Assembly: GCA_963700865.1 (NCBI GenBank)
Contig: CAVOZC010000012.1
Coordinates: 1-61,805, forward strand
DNA length: 61,805 nucleotides
Source: CAVOGJ01 sp963700865
GTDB taxonomy: Bacteria > Planctomycetota > Planctomycetia > Pirellulales > Pirellulaceae
Direction: 5' to 3'
Position 1 is the first letter of the stretch. The number at the start of each line of letters is the position of its first letter. Position numbers and translations under genes: made by a program. The notes below the pieces were generated by a model, which was not told the origin of the DNA, searched no databases, and saw nothing but the letters and a program-made list of their open reading frames with translations. Shown here in pieces: positions 54,206-61,805 of this stretch.

Positions 54206-55228
54206 CTAAATAGCCCGCGACCGCGAAAGAAACACGGTCATCGGCTGTTTTCGGCTGATCCTCGTGTCCGCTAGGCACTCCCCTGAAGTACTCGCGGCAG
54301 GGAGGACTATAGGGCGACGAGGCAGACGATGGCTAGAGATGCCCGTCACCGCCGCAAAACGGCCGTGCGAGCGTACCCCACGGCGGGCCACGGTCGCGGC
54401 AGCCGTCAAAGTGCTGCTGAGCACACCCGTCACGAGTTGCGTCAGCTTTGGCTCGGCTTCATTGGCCGTCTTGATGATCTCATTGACGTCCGCCGGCTCG
54501 AGCGAGTCGGGAAAGCACAAATCGGTGACGATGGAAAATCCGATCGACTTCATGCCGCTATGCACCGCCACGATGACTTCAGGCACGGTCGACATACCAA
54601 CCACATCGGCGCCGATGGTGCGGAGGAATCGATATTCAGCCCGCGTCTCCAGATTGGGCCCCGACACCGCGACGAAAACACCTCGGTGAACATGCAGTTG
54701 TTGAGACCTGGCAACCTGCAGCGCCGTGTCGATCAATTCGAAATCATAAGGCTGGCTCATATCAGGAAACCGGGGCCCGAGTCGATCATCGTTGATACCG
54801 ATCAGCGGGTTATCACCCAAGAGGTTGATATGGTCATCAATCAGCATGATATCGCCGCGGCGGTAGTAATGATTGAGACCGCCACACGCGTTGGATACCA
54901 TGAGTGTGTCCGCACCCATCGCCTTCATGACGCGCACGGGCAGCGTCACTTGCTGCAGGGAGTATCCTTCGTACATGTGGAAGCGACCCTCCATGGCCAT
55001 CACGGATTTGCCTTCCAAGAGCCCGCAGACCAGACGGCCGCGATGGCTGAGCGCCGTGGAACGCGGAAAATTGGGGATGTTTTCATAATCGATGGCCGCC
55101 TGGACATCGATCTTTTCGACCAGACTTCCCAGTCCCGTGCCGAGGATGATCCCCACCTGCGGCTTATGATCCCAAGCCTGCCGGATCGCGGTGACCGCTT
55201 GTTCGATTTGTTCAAAGAGTTCCAACAT
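54206..55228 (-). CDS. Purine nucleoside phosphorylase with extended C-terminus
   Basis: The protein has the PNP-I signatures: VGIILGTGLGSLVEKI, LSHRGRLVCGLLEGKSVMAM, GRFHMYEGYSLQQVTLPVRV, LMVSNACGGLN, SGPNLETRAEYRFLRTIGAD and VVGMSTVPEVIVAVHSGM. It cleaves purine ribonucleosides with phosphate to the base and ribose-1-phosphate. Family members usually end near EPKLTQLVTGVL (here ~residue 275), but this frame continues for another ~65 low-similarity residues. That may be a real extension or a frameshift across the normal stop. Divergent from the cyclophilin gene. Confidence 0.9.
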   Translation of the reverse strand: MLELFEQIEQAVTAIRQAWDHKPQVGIILGTGLGSLVEKIDVQAAIDYENIPNFPRSTALSHRGRLVCGLLEGKSVMAMEGRFHMYEGYSLQQVTLPVRVMKAMGADTLMVSNACGGLNHYYRRGDIMLIDDHINLLGDNPLIGINDDRLGPRFPDMSQPYDFELIDTALQVARSQQLHVHRGVFVAVSGPNLETRAEYRFLRTIGADVVGMSTVPEVIVAVHSGMKSIGFSIVTDLCFPDSLEPADVNEIIKTANEAEPKLTQLVTGVLSSTLTAAATVARRGVRSHGRFAAVTGISSHRLPRRPIVLPAASTSGECLADTRISRKQPMTVFLSRSRAI

Positions 55229-55458
55229 TCCGGTCTATCTCCACGAACGACATTGGCCGCCACCGCGTTGGTTGCGGTATCCAAGTAAGGCTGCTGATGC
55301 AAGGCAACGACAAGCCTAGCGAAAATCCGGGAGTGAACAAGACACCACCGGCTTCGTGGATTCCTCCCCTGCCGCACTCGGGGCGGCTCGTGGTATAAAC
55401 GGTCGGAATGTCGAAGTCCAACCAACGCCGATCCTGTTACATAAAAGGGGCCTCTACC

Positions 55459-55890
55459 GTGAAAACCGCCACGATTGAAACAAAGAAGGGAACCATTCGC
55501 ATCGAATTGTTTGCCGATAAGACGCCAGCGACGTGCGAGAATTTTGAGAAGCTCGCCAAGAGCGGCTTTTATGACGGACTGACGTTCCACCGCGTGATTC
55601 CCGATTTCATGATTCAAGGCGGTTGCCCACAGGGAACCGGTACCGGTGGGCCCGGATATAAGTTCAAGGACGAATTTCATCCGGAGCTGCGGCACGACGG
55701 CCCGGGAGTTCTTTCCATGGCGAATGCGGGACCCAATACCAATGGTTCGCAGTTCTTCATCACCCACGTCCCCTGCCCCCATCTCGACGGCAAGCACAGC
55801 GTGTTTGGCAAGGTGCTGGAAGGCCAGGATGTGGTCGACGCGATCCGCCAAGGGGATAAGATGGAAAAGGTAACCATCTCCGACGAATAG
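55459..55890 (+). CDS. Cyclophilin-type peptidyl-prolyl isomerase
   Basis: The 143-residue catalytic core has KTATIETKKGTIRIELFADK, FYDGLTFHRVIPDFMIQGG (active-site Arg in FHRVI), GPGVLSMANAGPNTNGSQFF and HLDGKHSVFGKVLEGQDVVD. It accelerates proline isomerisation during protein folding; no signal peptide, so cytoplasmic. GTG 55459 is chosen because AAGGGG precedes it and it gives the family N-terminus; ATG 55408 adds 17 unconserved residues. It is 7 bp from the PPK2 gene. Confidence 0.9.
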   Translation: MKTATIETKKGTIRIELFADKTPATCENFEKLAKSGFYDGLTFHRVIPDFMIQGGCPQGTGTGGPGYKFKDEFHPELRHDGPGVLSMANAGPNTNGSQFFITHVPCPHLDGKHSVFGKVLEGQDVVDAIRQGDKMEKVTISDE

Positions 55891-55897
55891 GCCACCC

Positions 55898-56701
55898 ATG
55901 ACGCAGCCCATCTCCTTTCCACCCGGCACCGAGATCTCGCTCCGCGAGGTCGATGCGGCATATCGCGATCCGCAGTACGACAAGGCGTCGGGCAAGAAAC
56001 AGACGGCGCGGAACGCCGCGGCACTTGCCGATCTCGGCTATCGACTGTATGCGGAGAATCAGCGATCGGTGCTGCTGGTGCTCCAGGGCATGGATACCTG
56101 CGGCAAAGACGGGACCATTCGCTCCATCATGAAGGGACTTAATCCGCAGAGCTGCACGGTCACATCTTTCAAAAAACCAAGTGCCGAGGAACTCGACCAC
56201 GACTTTCTCTGGCGCGTCCATCGGGACGTGCCGCGGCGAGGCGATATCGGCATCTTCAATCGGTCGCATTATGAAGATGTGCTCGTCGTTCGGGTCCACA
56301 ACCTGGTGCCCAAGGCGGAATGGGACAGTCGCTACGAGCTGATCAATAGCTTTGAAAAGCTGTTGCGTGAAGGCGACATGACGATCGTCAAGTGCTTCTT
56401 GCATGTCAGCAAGGAAATGCAGCGTCAGCGGCTGCAAGCACGACTCGACGACCCCCACAAGCGTTGGAAGTTCAGCCACGCGGACCTGGCTGAACGAAAG
56501 CTTTGGGACAAGTACCAAGAGGCCTACGAAGCAGCGTTGAATCGCTGCAATACCGATTACGCTCCCTGGCACATCATCCCTGCCGACTGCAAGTGGTACC
56601 GCAATCTACTCATCAGTGAAATCTTGCGTGAGACGCTGGAGAGGATGAACCCTCAGTTTCCCCCCGCCGCAGAAGGACTGGAGGGCGTTACCGTGGAGTA
56701 G
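55898..56701 (+). CDS. Polyphosphate kinase 2 family protein
   Basis: The 267-residue protein has LLVLQGMDTCGKDGTIRSIM (Walker A), GLNPQSCTVTSFKKPSAEEL, FLWRVHRDVPRRGDIGIFNR, SHYEDVLVVRVHNLVPKAEW (Walker B region) and a lid with VSKEMQRQRLQARLDDPHKR. PPK2 enzymes transfer phosphate between polyphosphate and nucleoside mono- or diphosphates. The single-domain length fits the class I-III group; the class cannot be fixed by eye. Probably in an operon with the cyclophilin gene (7 bp). Confidence 0.9.
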   Translation: MTQPISFPPGTEISLREVDAAYRDPQYDKASGKKQTARNAAALADLGYRLYAENQRSVLLVLQGMDTCGKDGTIRSIMKGLNPQSCTVTSFKKPSAEELDHDFLWRVHRDVPRRGDIGIFNRSHYEDVLVVRVHNLVPKAEWDSRYELINSFEKLLREGDMTIVKCFLHVSKEMQRQRLQARLDDPHKRWKFSHADLAERKLWDKYQEAYEAALNRCNTDYAPWHIIPADCKWYRNLLISEILRETLERMNPQFPPAAEGLEGVTVE

Positions 56702-56705
56702 CCGT

Positions 56706-57971
56706 TCACTCCGCGTCAAATGGCAATTGTGATCGCAGCCATGCTGTCGTGTCGGGCAGCAAGCCGGCCACATCGTTGGCCTCCCAGGCATCATCGGGGC
56801 GGACGAACAGGTGTTCGCCTGGCAAACCGCCTGGCTCGTGTCCTGGGGAACGAATCAAACACCAATCGGACGTGCGCAGAGCCAATTGGTGAGAACCCAC
56901 GGTGATCGCCGAGGAACCCTCCCGCTCGCCACCGGACGTCCCGTCCAGGCTGGCCCCTGGCGACCACGGCAGTCTCCGTAGCCGCCGGTCCAACCAGGCG
57001 TGCAGGTCGGTCAACTGGCAAAGCCGCTGGGTCCTGGCCGCCGCATCCTGGCCAGACGGCACGCGGATAAACAGGGGCACGTGAGCCGCTTCGGCGAAGA
57101 CGGTTTCGAGATCCCCCCGCGGACCGTCACCCACCACTCCATGTTCGCCAAGTGGATAGCCGCGAGTCGACGTGACGACCCATGCCGTATCATCGCCCGC
57201 GGACGAGTTGATTCGACTGACCAGCGGCCACAGACATTCGTCGACCACACGGACCTCGGCCGCGTAGGCCTGCGCGAGTCCCAGCAGCTGGTCCGGATCG
57301 ATGTCCGCCGGCAGTCGCTCGGCGGGCGGGTCCACGAATGTGGGGGGATCGGGGTCCTCCTCGGCGGCAAACATCTGTCGCCAGGCATAAGGGGCGTTCC
57401 AAGGACCCGAGAGGCCACGGGCATGTACCCACAGCAACGAGTCACTCTGCATGCGCTCGACCGCTTCGAGGGTTTGGGCCATCAAGGCCGCAAAGGGAGT
57501 CGATTCCACATCCACTGCGGGGTGCTTCGCCGCGGCAACCGGGAGCACGATCTGTTCGTCGAGGTCCGGGAGCCCATTGTCCCGCGACCATTGCGGTTCA
57601 TCGGTCAGCAACGTCGTCCGCCAGCCGTGCTGCCTGGCCAGCGAAATCAGGTCCGTTGCCGGGTCAACCGGAGTCGAGCCCACCGCCGACGGGGGATACC
57701 AGAGCCTACGATACCCGGCAGCCAGCTGGGTCGATTCGGTGAATACCTGTTCGGCAAGCAGGGACTGGGAGGCCAGCTCGTTAAAGGCGTCGGTCTCGAC
57801 CCAGGTATTTCCGTATGGCCCCAGGAAGGCGGGCCGTAGGCGATCAATGACGAGGACGACGATACGTTGGAGCGTAGACAACGGAAGCCAACCAGCTGCG
57901 GGAAATGACCCCTCGATGTTACGTGAGAAACAGGCAGGGGCAAAGAGCCGGCTGGCGGGAAGCCGTCGCAT
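56706..57971 (-). CDS. Alkaline phosphatase-fold (sulfatase-like) protein with degenerate active site
   Basis: The fold is recognisable from IVVLVIDRLRPAFLGPYGNT, ETDAFNELASQSLLAEQVFT, SSLLWVHARGLSGPW-like and WVVTSTRGYPLGEHGVVGDG with the late LFVRPDDAWEANDVAGLLPD. In true sulfatases the start reads L-D-D and carries a C/S-x-P-x-R formylglycine motif, and the late motif is D-H-G. Here those become V-I-D-R, TESTQLAAGYRRLW and T-R-G, so metal and catalytic residues appear lost. It may be a pseudo-enzyme or an altered phosphotransferase. The start is uncertain: ATG 57971, TTG 57881 at the domain edge, or GTG 58061. It lies downstream of the O-antigen ligase gene. Confidence 0.65.
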   Translation of the reverse strand: MRRLPASRLFAPACFSRNIEGSFPAAGWLPLSTLQRIVVLVIDRLRPAFLGPYGNTWVETDAFNELASQSLLAEQVFTESTQLAAGYRRLWYPPSAVGSTPVDPATDLISLARQHGWRTTLLTDEPQWSRDNGLPDLDEQIVLPVAAAKHPAVDVESTPFAALMAQTLEAVERMQSDSLLWVHARGLSGPWNAPYAWRQMFAAEEDPDPPTFVDPPAERLPADIDPDQLLGLAQAYAAEVRVVDECLWPLVSRINSSAGDDTAWVVTSTRGYPLGEHGVVGDGPRGDLETVFAEAAHVPLFIRVPSGQDAAARTQRLCQLTDLHAWLDRRLRRLPWSPGASLDGTSGGEREGSSAITVGSHQLALRTSDWCLIRSPGHEPGGLPGEHLFVRPDDAWEANDVAGLLPDTTAWLRSQLPFDAE

Positions 57972-57997
57972 CCCGGGGCAGAACGGACGGCCATCCA

Positions 57998-59422
57998 CTA
58001 CGACGAGTAGGCGGGCCGGTGTGGGACCAACCCCGAGAGCCGTCGCCGGATGGCCTGCCACGAGAATTGCGGAGCCGCCGGCTGCACGGCCGAGACCATC
58101 CCGGAAGTGAGACCGGCCAGCAGGAAGAGAAGCCCGTTTTCCACCGCCGAATAGGTGACTTCATGAAACACCATTTGCACCAGGTAGGCTGCCGCGACCA
58201 GCAGGAAGACCAGTGCCTGGCCCCGCATCCAAGGGGGAGCCGTCGCATCCGCCCACAGGCGATAGCCGCGGACGACCCAGGCGGTCCAAAACGCGCACAT
58301 CAGCAGGAACCCGAAGACACCCAGTTCCACAAAGATCGAAAGATACGTGTTGTGGTGGATGTAACCGCGGATCGTTTCCATTTGCAGGCGGGTGGCACGA
58401 TCGTTCAGGTACTTGTCCTTTTCGCGGGGAAAGTGACCAAACCCGAATCCGGCGATCGGTCGCTCCTTGATCATCAGGTACGAGACGTAGGCAAAGACGG
58501 CTCGCATGTCGGTTGATTGCTTGGTGTCGGCCGCCGTGGTTTCGCGTTTGAAGGCGACCAGGCCATTCTTTCCGACCACGACCACCAGCAGGGCGGCGAA
58601 AAACATGGCCAGATAGGCGGCCCGTCGCCAGCGGACCCGCCAGGTGAGGCCAATCAGGATGGCCGCGGCCAGACCGAATCCCAACCAGATGCTCCGCGTC
58701 AGCGTCGCGCCAATTGCCGCCACATAGAGCGGCGTGAGTAGCACTCCCAATACCTGCCCCCGCCGGCCGAAGCGGTTTCTCCAGACAAGCAATGTCCAAC
58801 TCATGCTCAAGCAGCACAACAAGTAGATGCCCAGCCGCACGGATTGCAGGAAAGGGCCTCGGGCTCGACCGAAGTGAATTCCCAAGGTCGGGTCCGCTAT
58901 TTTTCTGGGAAATACGAATCCCCAAGCGCCCACGATTTCGCAAAGAGCGGTTAGCGACAGATAAACGCCCAGCAGTGTAAACAGGATGTAGATCGCGTCG
59001 ACATACTTCTGTCGGAGCACCGCATGACGGGCAATCCAGTAGAGTGCCAAAGGGATCAGATAACCGTCCACGAGATGCGGCACAATCGGAACTTGATCGG
59101 GCGTGGAACGTCGCCAGTCGTGCGCGAACGTATTGACGATCAACAGACCGAGAAAACCGAACAGCAGCCATTCCGACGCGGGTACGTCGCGTTTCTCGAT
59201 CCGCTGCGTAAAGTAATGAACCGTGAAACAACCGAGCAGCAAAAGCAACACGATGCGATCCACCGAAAGCGACACGCCCAGATGCACGTTCCAGATGTCA
59301 TATCCTGCCACCGCAGCCGCGATCAAGTAGATCGCCGATAGGATCAGCAGCGACACGCGAGGCACTAGCCAGATACTCCAGACGGCACAAGCGACGAGGC
59401 CAATCGCTATCAGAATGGGCAT
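57998..59422 (-). CDS. O-antigen ligase/polymerase family membrane protein
   Basis: ATG 59422 (MPILIAIGLVACAVWSIWLV) begins a 474-residue protein with about 11 membrane helices and the family's large periplasmic loop in TTAADTKQSTDMRAVFAYVS, LMIKERPIAGFGFGHFPREK and IRGYIHHNTYLSIFVELGVF. The pattern ERPIxGxGxGxF and H-N-x-Y-L is typical of the Wzy_C/RfaL superfamily. It joins glycan units to lipid A or polymerises surface polysaccharide. Upstream in-frame sequence to 59638 is not protein-like. Its leader contains an intrinsic terminator. It forms a unit with the sulfatase-fold gene. Confidence 0.85.
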   Translation of the reverse strand: MPILIAIGLVACAVWSIWLVPRVSLLILSAIYLIAAAVAGYDIWNVHLGVSLSVDRIVLLLLLGCFTVHYFTQRIEKRDVPASEWLLFGFLGLLIVNTFAHDWRRSTPDQVPIVPHLVDGYLIPLALYWIARHAVLRQKYVDAIYILFTLLGVYLSLTALCEIVGAWGFVFPRKIADPTLGIHFGRARGPFLQSVRLGIYLLCCLSMSWTLLVWRNRFGRRGQVLGVLLTPLYVAAIGATLTRSIWLGFGLAAAILIGLTWRVRWRRAAYLAMFFAALLVVVVGKNGLVAFKRETTAADTKQSTDMRAVFAYVSYLMIKERPIAGFGFGHFPREKDKYLNDRATRLQMETIRGYIHHNTYLSIFVELGVFGFLLMCAFWTAWVVRGYRLWADATAPPWMRGQALVFLLVAAAYLVQMVFHEVTYSAVENGLLFLLAGLTSGMVSAVQPAAPQFSWQAIRRRLSGLVPHRPAYSS

Positions 59423-59778
59423 GGCGGGTTGCGTTCCTGGCCGGACGGAAAAAGGCGGCGGGACACAGGTCCCGCCGCCGCTCCCTTCTCTGTTCCGCAG
59501 AGGACAGGGAACTTGGGTCGGTGAAGCTCGCCGCGAAAGCCGGCGATCGGTCCGGATACCGGTTGAAGGATAGGTTACGGCCTGTCGGCGCTGAGCGAGC
59601 CATACGGCGCGACCGCAAGTCGTCGACCGTCCGGTCACCTACCATCGTCTCAATCGTCACGACCGCTTCCTGGCGATTCAGGGGGTGGTTTCCGCTGGCC
59701 CCTCTGGTTTGTCGATTGGCCGAATATGACCGACAGTTAACGGTTCCCTGTCTTTCCGCCCCGACCGCCCTCGCCAGC
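59423..59778. other. Bidirectional regulatory region of the surface-polysaccharide locus
   Basis: 356 bp between the divergent O-antigen-ligase and deacetylase genes. On the minus strand the leader holds stem-loops TCGCCG-GCTTTCG-CGGCGA (about 59540) and CTCTG-CGGAA-CAGAG (about 59492), and then the terminator at 59449-59479. This looks like a structured 5' leader. I could not match it to a known riboswitch class by eye. Confidence 0.5.
59449..59479 (-). terminator. Intrinsic terminator in the leader of the O-antigen ligase gene
   Basis: On the minus strand GGCGGCGGGAC (59479-59469) pairs perfectly over 11 bp with GTCCCGCCGCC (59464-59454) around a 4-nt loop, followed at once by TTTTT (59453-59449). 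It lies 27 nt before the ATG at 59422, with no minus-strand gene upstream, so it would attenuate this gene unless antitermination occurs. Confidence 0.7.
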
Positions 59779-60654
59779 ATGCACTTAGCAAAAGAAATTG
59801 CCGTTGCCGCCTATTATCACGCGACCCTCCCTTGGCGCTGGGTCGCGCAGAGCCAACGACGGCGGACGGGGCAGGCCCCGATCTGTGTGTTGTTTTATCA
59901 TCGCGTCGCGGATCACCATGCCAACGACTGGACCATCACCACGACCGATTTTTCCAAGCACATCGATTGGATGAAGCAGCACGTGGAGTTCGTCTCGCTC
60001 GCCGAGGCGCAAGCTCGCATTGCTTCAGGCACCAACGAGCGCGTGGCCGTCGGCATCACCTTCGATGACGGCTATGCCGACAACTACGACTTTGCCATTC
60101 CCCTGCTGCTGGCCGAAGGCATCCCGTGTACGTATTTCGTCTCTCTCGATTTCGTGCTGACCGGGCGCCCCTTCCCCCACGATGTCCAGGCAGGCCAGCC
60201 CTTAGCGGTCAACACGGTCGAACAATTGCGCGAGATGGCGGCCGCCGGCGTGCAAATCGGAGCCCACACTCGCAGCCACCGCGACCTGGGCAACGTCGCC
60301 GCCGTAGATATCATCTACGACGAGATTGTATTGGCCAGCCAGGAGCTGTCCGAGTTGATTGGCACTCCGATTCGCTACTTTGCTTTTCCCTATGGTTTGC
60401 CAGAAAACCTCAACCGCAAAGTAGTGGAATTCGCCCGCGCGTATGGACTGGCTGGTGTCTGTTCCGCATATGGAGCCTACAACTTTCCCGGCCAGGACGC
60501 CTATCACATCCAGCGGATCCATGGTGATCCGGAATTGATTCGGCTGAAAAACTGGCTGACGGTTGATCCCCGCAAGCTACCGCTCGGACAGGGTTTTGAG
60601 ATGCCGGCCCCCGCTCCTTCGGGAACCGCCGCACGACCGGGAGTTTCGGCATGA
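59779..60654 (+). CDS. Polysaccharide deacetylase (NodB domain)
   Basis: The 291-residue protein starts MHLAKEIAVAAYYHATLPWR. NodB motifs: APICVLFYHRVADHHANDWT, AVGITFDDGYADNYDFAIPL (catalytic/metal Asp pair), VQIGAHTRSHRDLGNVAAVD (metal His-x3-His), YFAFPYGLPENLNRKVVEFA. It removes N- or O-acetyl groups from a surface polysaccharide. No clear signal peptide, so it may act on lipid-linked units at the membrane. Its stop overlaps the start of the next gene (ATGA at 60651). Confidence 0.9.
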   Translation: MHLAKEIAVAAYYHATLPWRWVAQSQRRRTGQAPICVLFYHRVADHHANDWTITTTDFSKHIDWMKQHVEFVSLAEAQARIASGTNERVAVGITFDDGYADNYDFAIPLLLAEGIPCTYFVSLDFVLTGRPFPHDVQAGQPLAVNTVEQLREMAAAGVQIGAHTRSHRDLGNVAAVDIIYDEIVLASQELSELIGTPIRYFAFPYGLPENLNRKVVEFARAYGLAGVCSAYGAYNFPGQDAYHIQRIHGDPELIRLKNWLTVDPRKLPLGQGFEMPAPAPSGTAARPGVSA

Positions 60655-61805
60655 AGACGAGTGACACGGATTCGGCAGTAACAACGGCGGAAGCCTTTTG
60701 TCCGGACGCCCTTTCGACAGGCGTCTCACTCATGATTTTCCTAGCCGTATTTCAGAAGCTGATTGGTTTCGGACGCAACCTGTTGTTTTGCCGGTGGCTG
60801 ACGCCCGCGGAATTGGGACACTGGAACCTGGCTTTCAGCATGCTCGTCCTGGCGGCTCCGCTGGTGCTGATTGGCCTACCCGGCTCGTTCGGGCGTTATG
60901 TCGACCACTACCGACAAAGAGGCCAATTACGGAGTTTCCTGCGGCGGACGCTGGTCGTCAGCGGACTGGCGGCGATGACGGGCATCGCGGGTCTCTGGTG
61001 TTTTCGCGACGCGACGGCCTGGTTTTTCTTCGGTTCCACCGACCAAATTCCACTCTTGATGGTTTCGGTCGCCAGCCTGGCCGTCGTCATCGGCTTCAAT
61101 GTGCTGATCGAGCTATTCACCGCTCTCCGCCAGGTGCGACTCGTTTCGTGGCTGCAGCTGTGTAACGGGCTCAGCTTCGGCATTTGTGGAGCCGTGTTGA
61201 TTTTTTATTGGCAGCCGTCTGCCGCTGCCGTCGTCGTCTCGTACGCCGGAGCCTGCCTGTTGACGGTGGTGCTTGCCATCCGGCCTTTGCTACGTTTGCT
61301 GCGTGGCATTGAAGATACGGCGGACCCACCGACCCAGGTCGCCATGTGGGGGCGGTTGCTTCCTTTCTCATCGTGGGTCTGGTTTGAAAACCTGGTCGGC
61401 AATCTCTTCGGCGCGGCCGATCGTTACATGATCATCCATTTTTCCATGCTCAGCCCTGCCCTGGCGGCGGGACTCGTCGGCCAATACCACAGTAGCCTCG
61501 TCATTCCTTTGCTGCTGTTGGCGGTGGCTCGCATGGTCGCCAGTGTCGTGATGCCGTACCTTTCCCACGATTGGGAACGGCACGATCGGAGCAGAGTGAC
61601 GGAGCGACTTCATCTCGTCATCAAGCTATTCAGCACCGGCTCGGTATTGACGGCCTGCTGCGTATTGATCGCCGCGCCCTGGATTTTCTCCTATGGGCTG
61701 AAGGGTCACTACGGCCTGGGATGCGCCGTCCTGCCGTGGACCTTTGCCTTTTGTATCTGGGCAGGGTTAGCCGTGTTGGCCAATCTTTACCTGTACTGTG
61801 CCGAG
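60651..61805 (+). CDS. Polysaccharide (O-antigen) flippase, cut by the window edge
   Basis: The frame from ATG 60651 stays open for 385 codons to the last base. It contains at least nine hydrophobic helices (LMIFLAVFQKLIGFGRNLLF, WNLAFSMLVLAAPLVLIGLP, LLMVSVASLAVVIGFNVLIE, AAAVVVSYAGACLLTVVLAI, VGQYHSSLVIPLLLLAVARM, VLTACCVLIAAPWIFSYGLK). The spacing and the AELGHWNLAFSM start match the Wzx/MATE-like polysaccharide-biosynthesis transporters (PST family). It flips lipid-linked glycan units across the inner membrane. It is translationally coupled to the deacetylase, and the EPS/O-antigen locus clearly continues beyond 61805. Confidence 0.85.
   Translation, partial: MKTSDTDSAVTTAEAFCPDALSTGVSLMIFLAVFQKLIGFGRNLLFCRWLTPAELGHWNLAFSMLVLAAPLVLIGLPGSFGRYVDHYRQRGQLRSFLRRTLVVSGLAAMTGIAGLWCFRDATAWFFFGSTDQIPLLMVSVASLAVVIGFNVLIELFTALRQVRLVSWLQLCNGLSFGICGAVLIFYWQPSAAAVVVSYAGACLLTVVLAIRPLLRLLRGIEDTADPPTQVAMWGRLLPFSSWVWFENLVGNLFGAADRYMIIHFSMLSPALAAGLVGQYHSSLVIPLLLLAVARMVASVVMPYLSHDWERHDRSRVTERLHLVIKLFSTGSVLTACCVLIAAPWIFSYGLKGHYGLGCAVLPWTFAFCIWAGLAVLANLYLYCAE

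Noticed and set aside
59480..59640. Known riboswitch (cyclic di-GMP-I, glycine) in the O-antigen ligase leader
   Set aside because: The conserved core motifs of those classes are not visible; only generic stem-loops plus a terminator are.

Overview
The window looks like a chromosomal segment of a planctomycete, probably of the Pirellulales type. The evidence is four secreted proteins with C-terminal PEP-CTERM sorting signals, several planctomycete-style secreted or lipoprotein families, two genes of the H4MPT/methanofuran-type C1 pathway (fhcA, fhcC), tandem short Hsp70 paralogues, a Tat-exported Gfo/Idh/MocA oxidoreductase, and intergenic DNA packed with dispersed palindromic repeats. There is no rRNA, CRISPR, plasmid or phage module. 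The only RNA gene I can support is a tRNA-Leu(UAA) at 35213-35298.

Layout. 1-6.8 kb: a REP-type (IS200-like) transposase element and a truncated relative, a CrtI/retinol-saturase-like oxidoreductase, a zinc-ribbon mini-protein translationally coupled to an N-formylglutamate amidohydrolase-like gene, and a broken hypothetical gene. 7-15.8 kb: a DUF3302/HlyD pair (the E. coli yiaW-yiaV arrangement), a methyltransferase, two PEP-CTERM proteins, a hybrid histidine kinase and a tandem array of 270-bp repeats. 16-24.3 kb: an FG-GAP/VCBS lipoprotein, homocysteine methyltransferase, a HAF-repeat PEP-CTERM protein, a dicarboxylate symporter, dodecin and a Gfo/Idh/MocA protein. 24.5-29.3 kb: two Hsp70 genes and a G-rich nested repeat block. 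29.8-39 kb: fhcC-fhcA, DinB, tRNA-Leu, a PEP-CTERM protein, an ArsC-like thioredoxin-fold gene with an in-frame TGA, and a GGDEF protein. 39-50 kb: secreted proteins, an ABC-F ATPase, miaE, a methionine-salvage operon mtnB-mtnD-mtnC, amplified MITE-like repeats and leuB. 50-61.8 kb: a 1290-residue secreted glycosidase-like protein, purine nucleoside phosphorylase, cyclophilin, PPK2, and the start of an exopolysaccharide/O-antigen locus (sulfatase-fold protein, O-antigen ligase family, polysaccharide deacetylase, flippase) that continues past the right edge.

The most notable observation is two independent genes in which a TGA codon sits at an expected cysteine position, each followed about 20 nt later by a short perfect hairpin with a G-rich apical loop. 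These are the ArsC-like protein at 36987-37352 (U-T-S-C, a UxxC redox motif) and the FG-GAP lipoprotein at 16056-17410 (U-C pair). Both fit bacterial selenocysteine insertion, and ordinary gene calling would truncate or split them.

A caution applies throughout. About a dozen otherwise conserved genes are broken by single-base frameshifts, at least one in a homopolymer run. This suggests consensus indel errors (or unusual decay), so genes marked as frameshifted may be intact in the organism.
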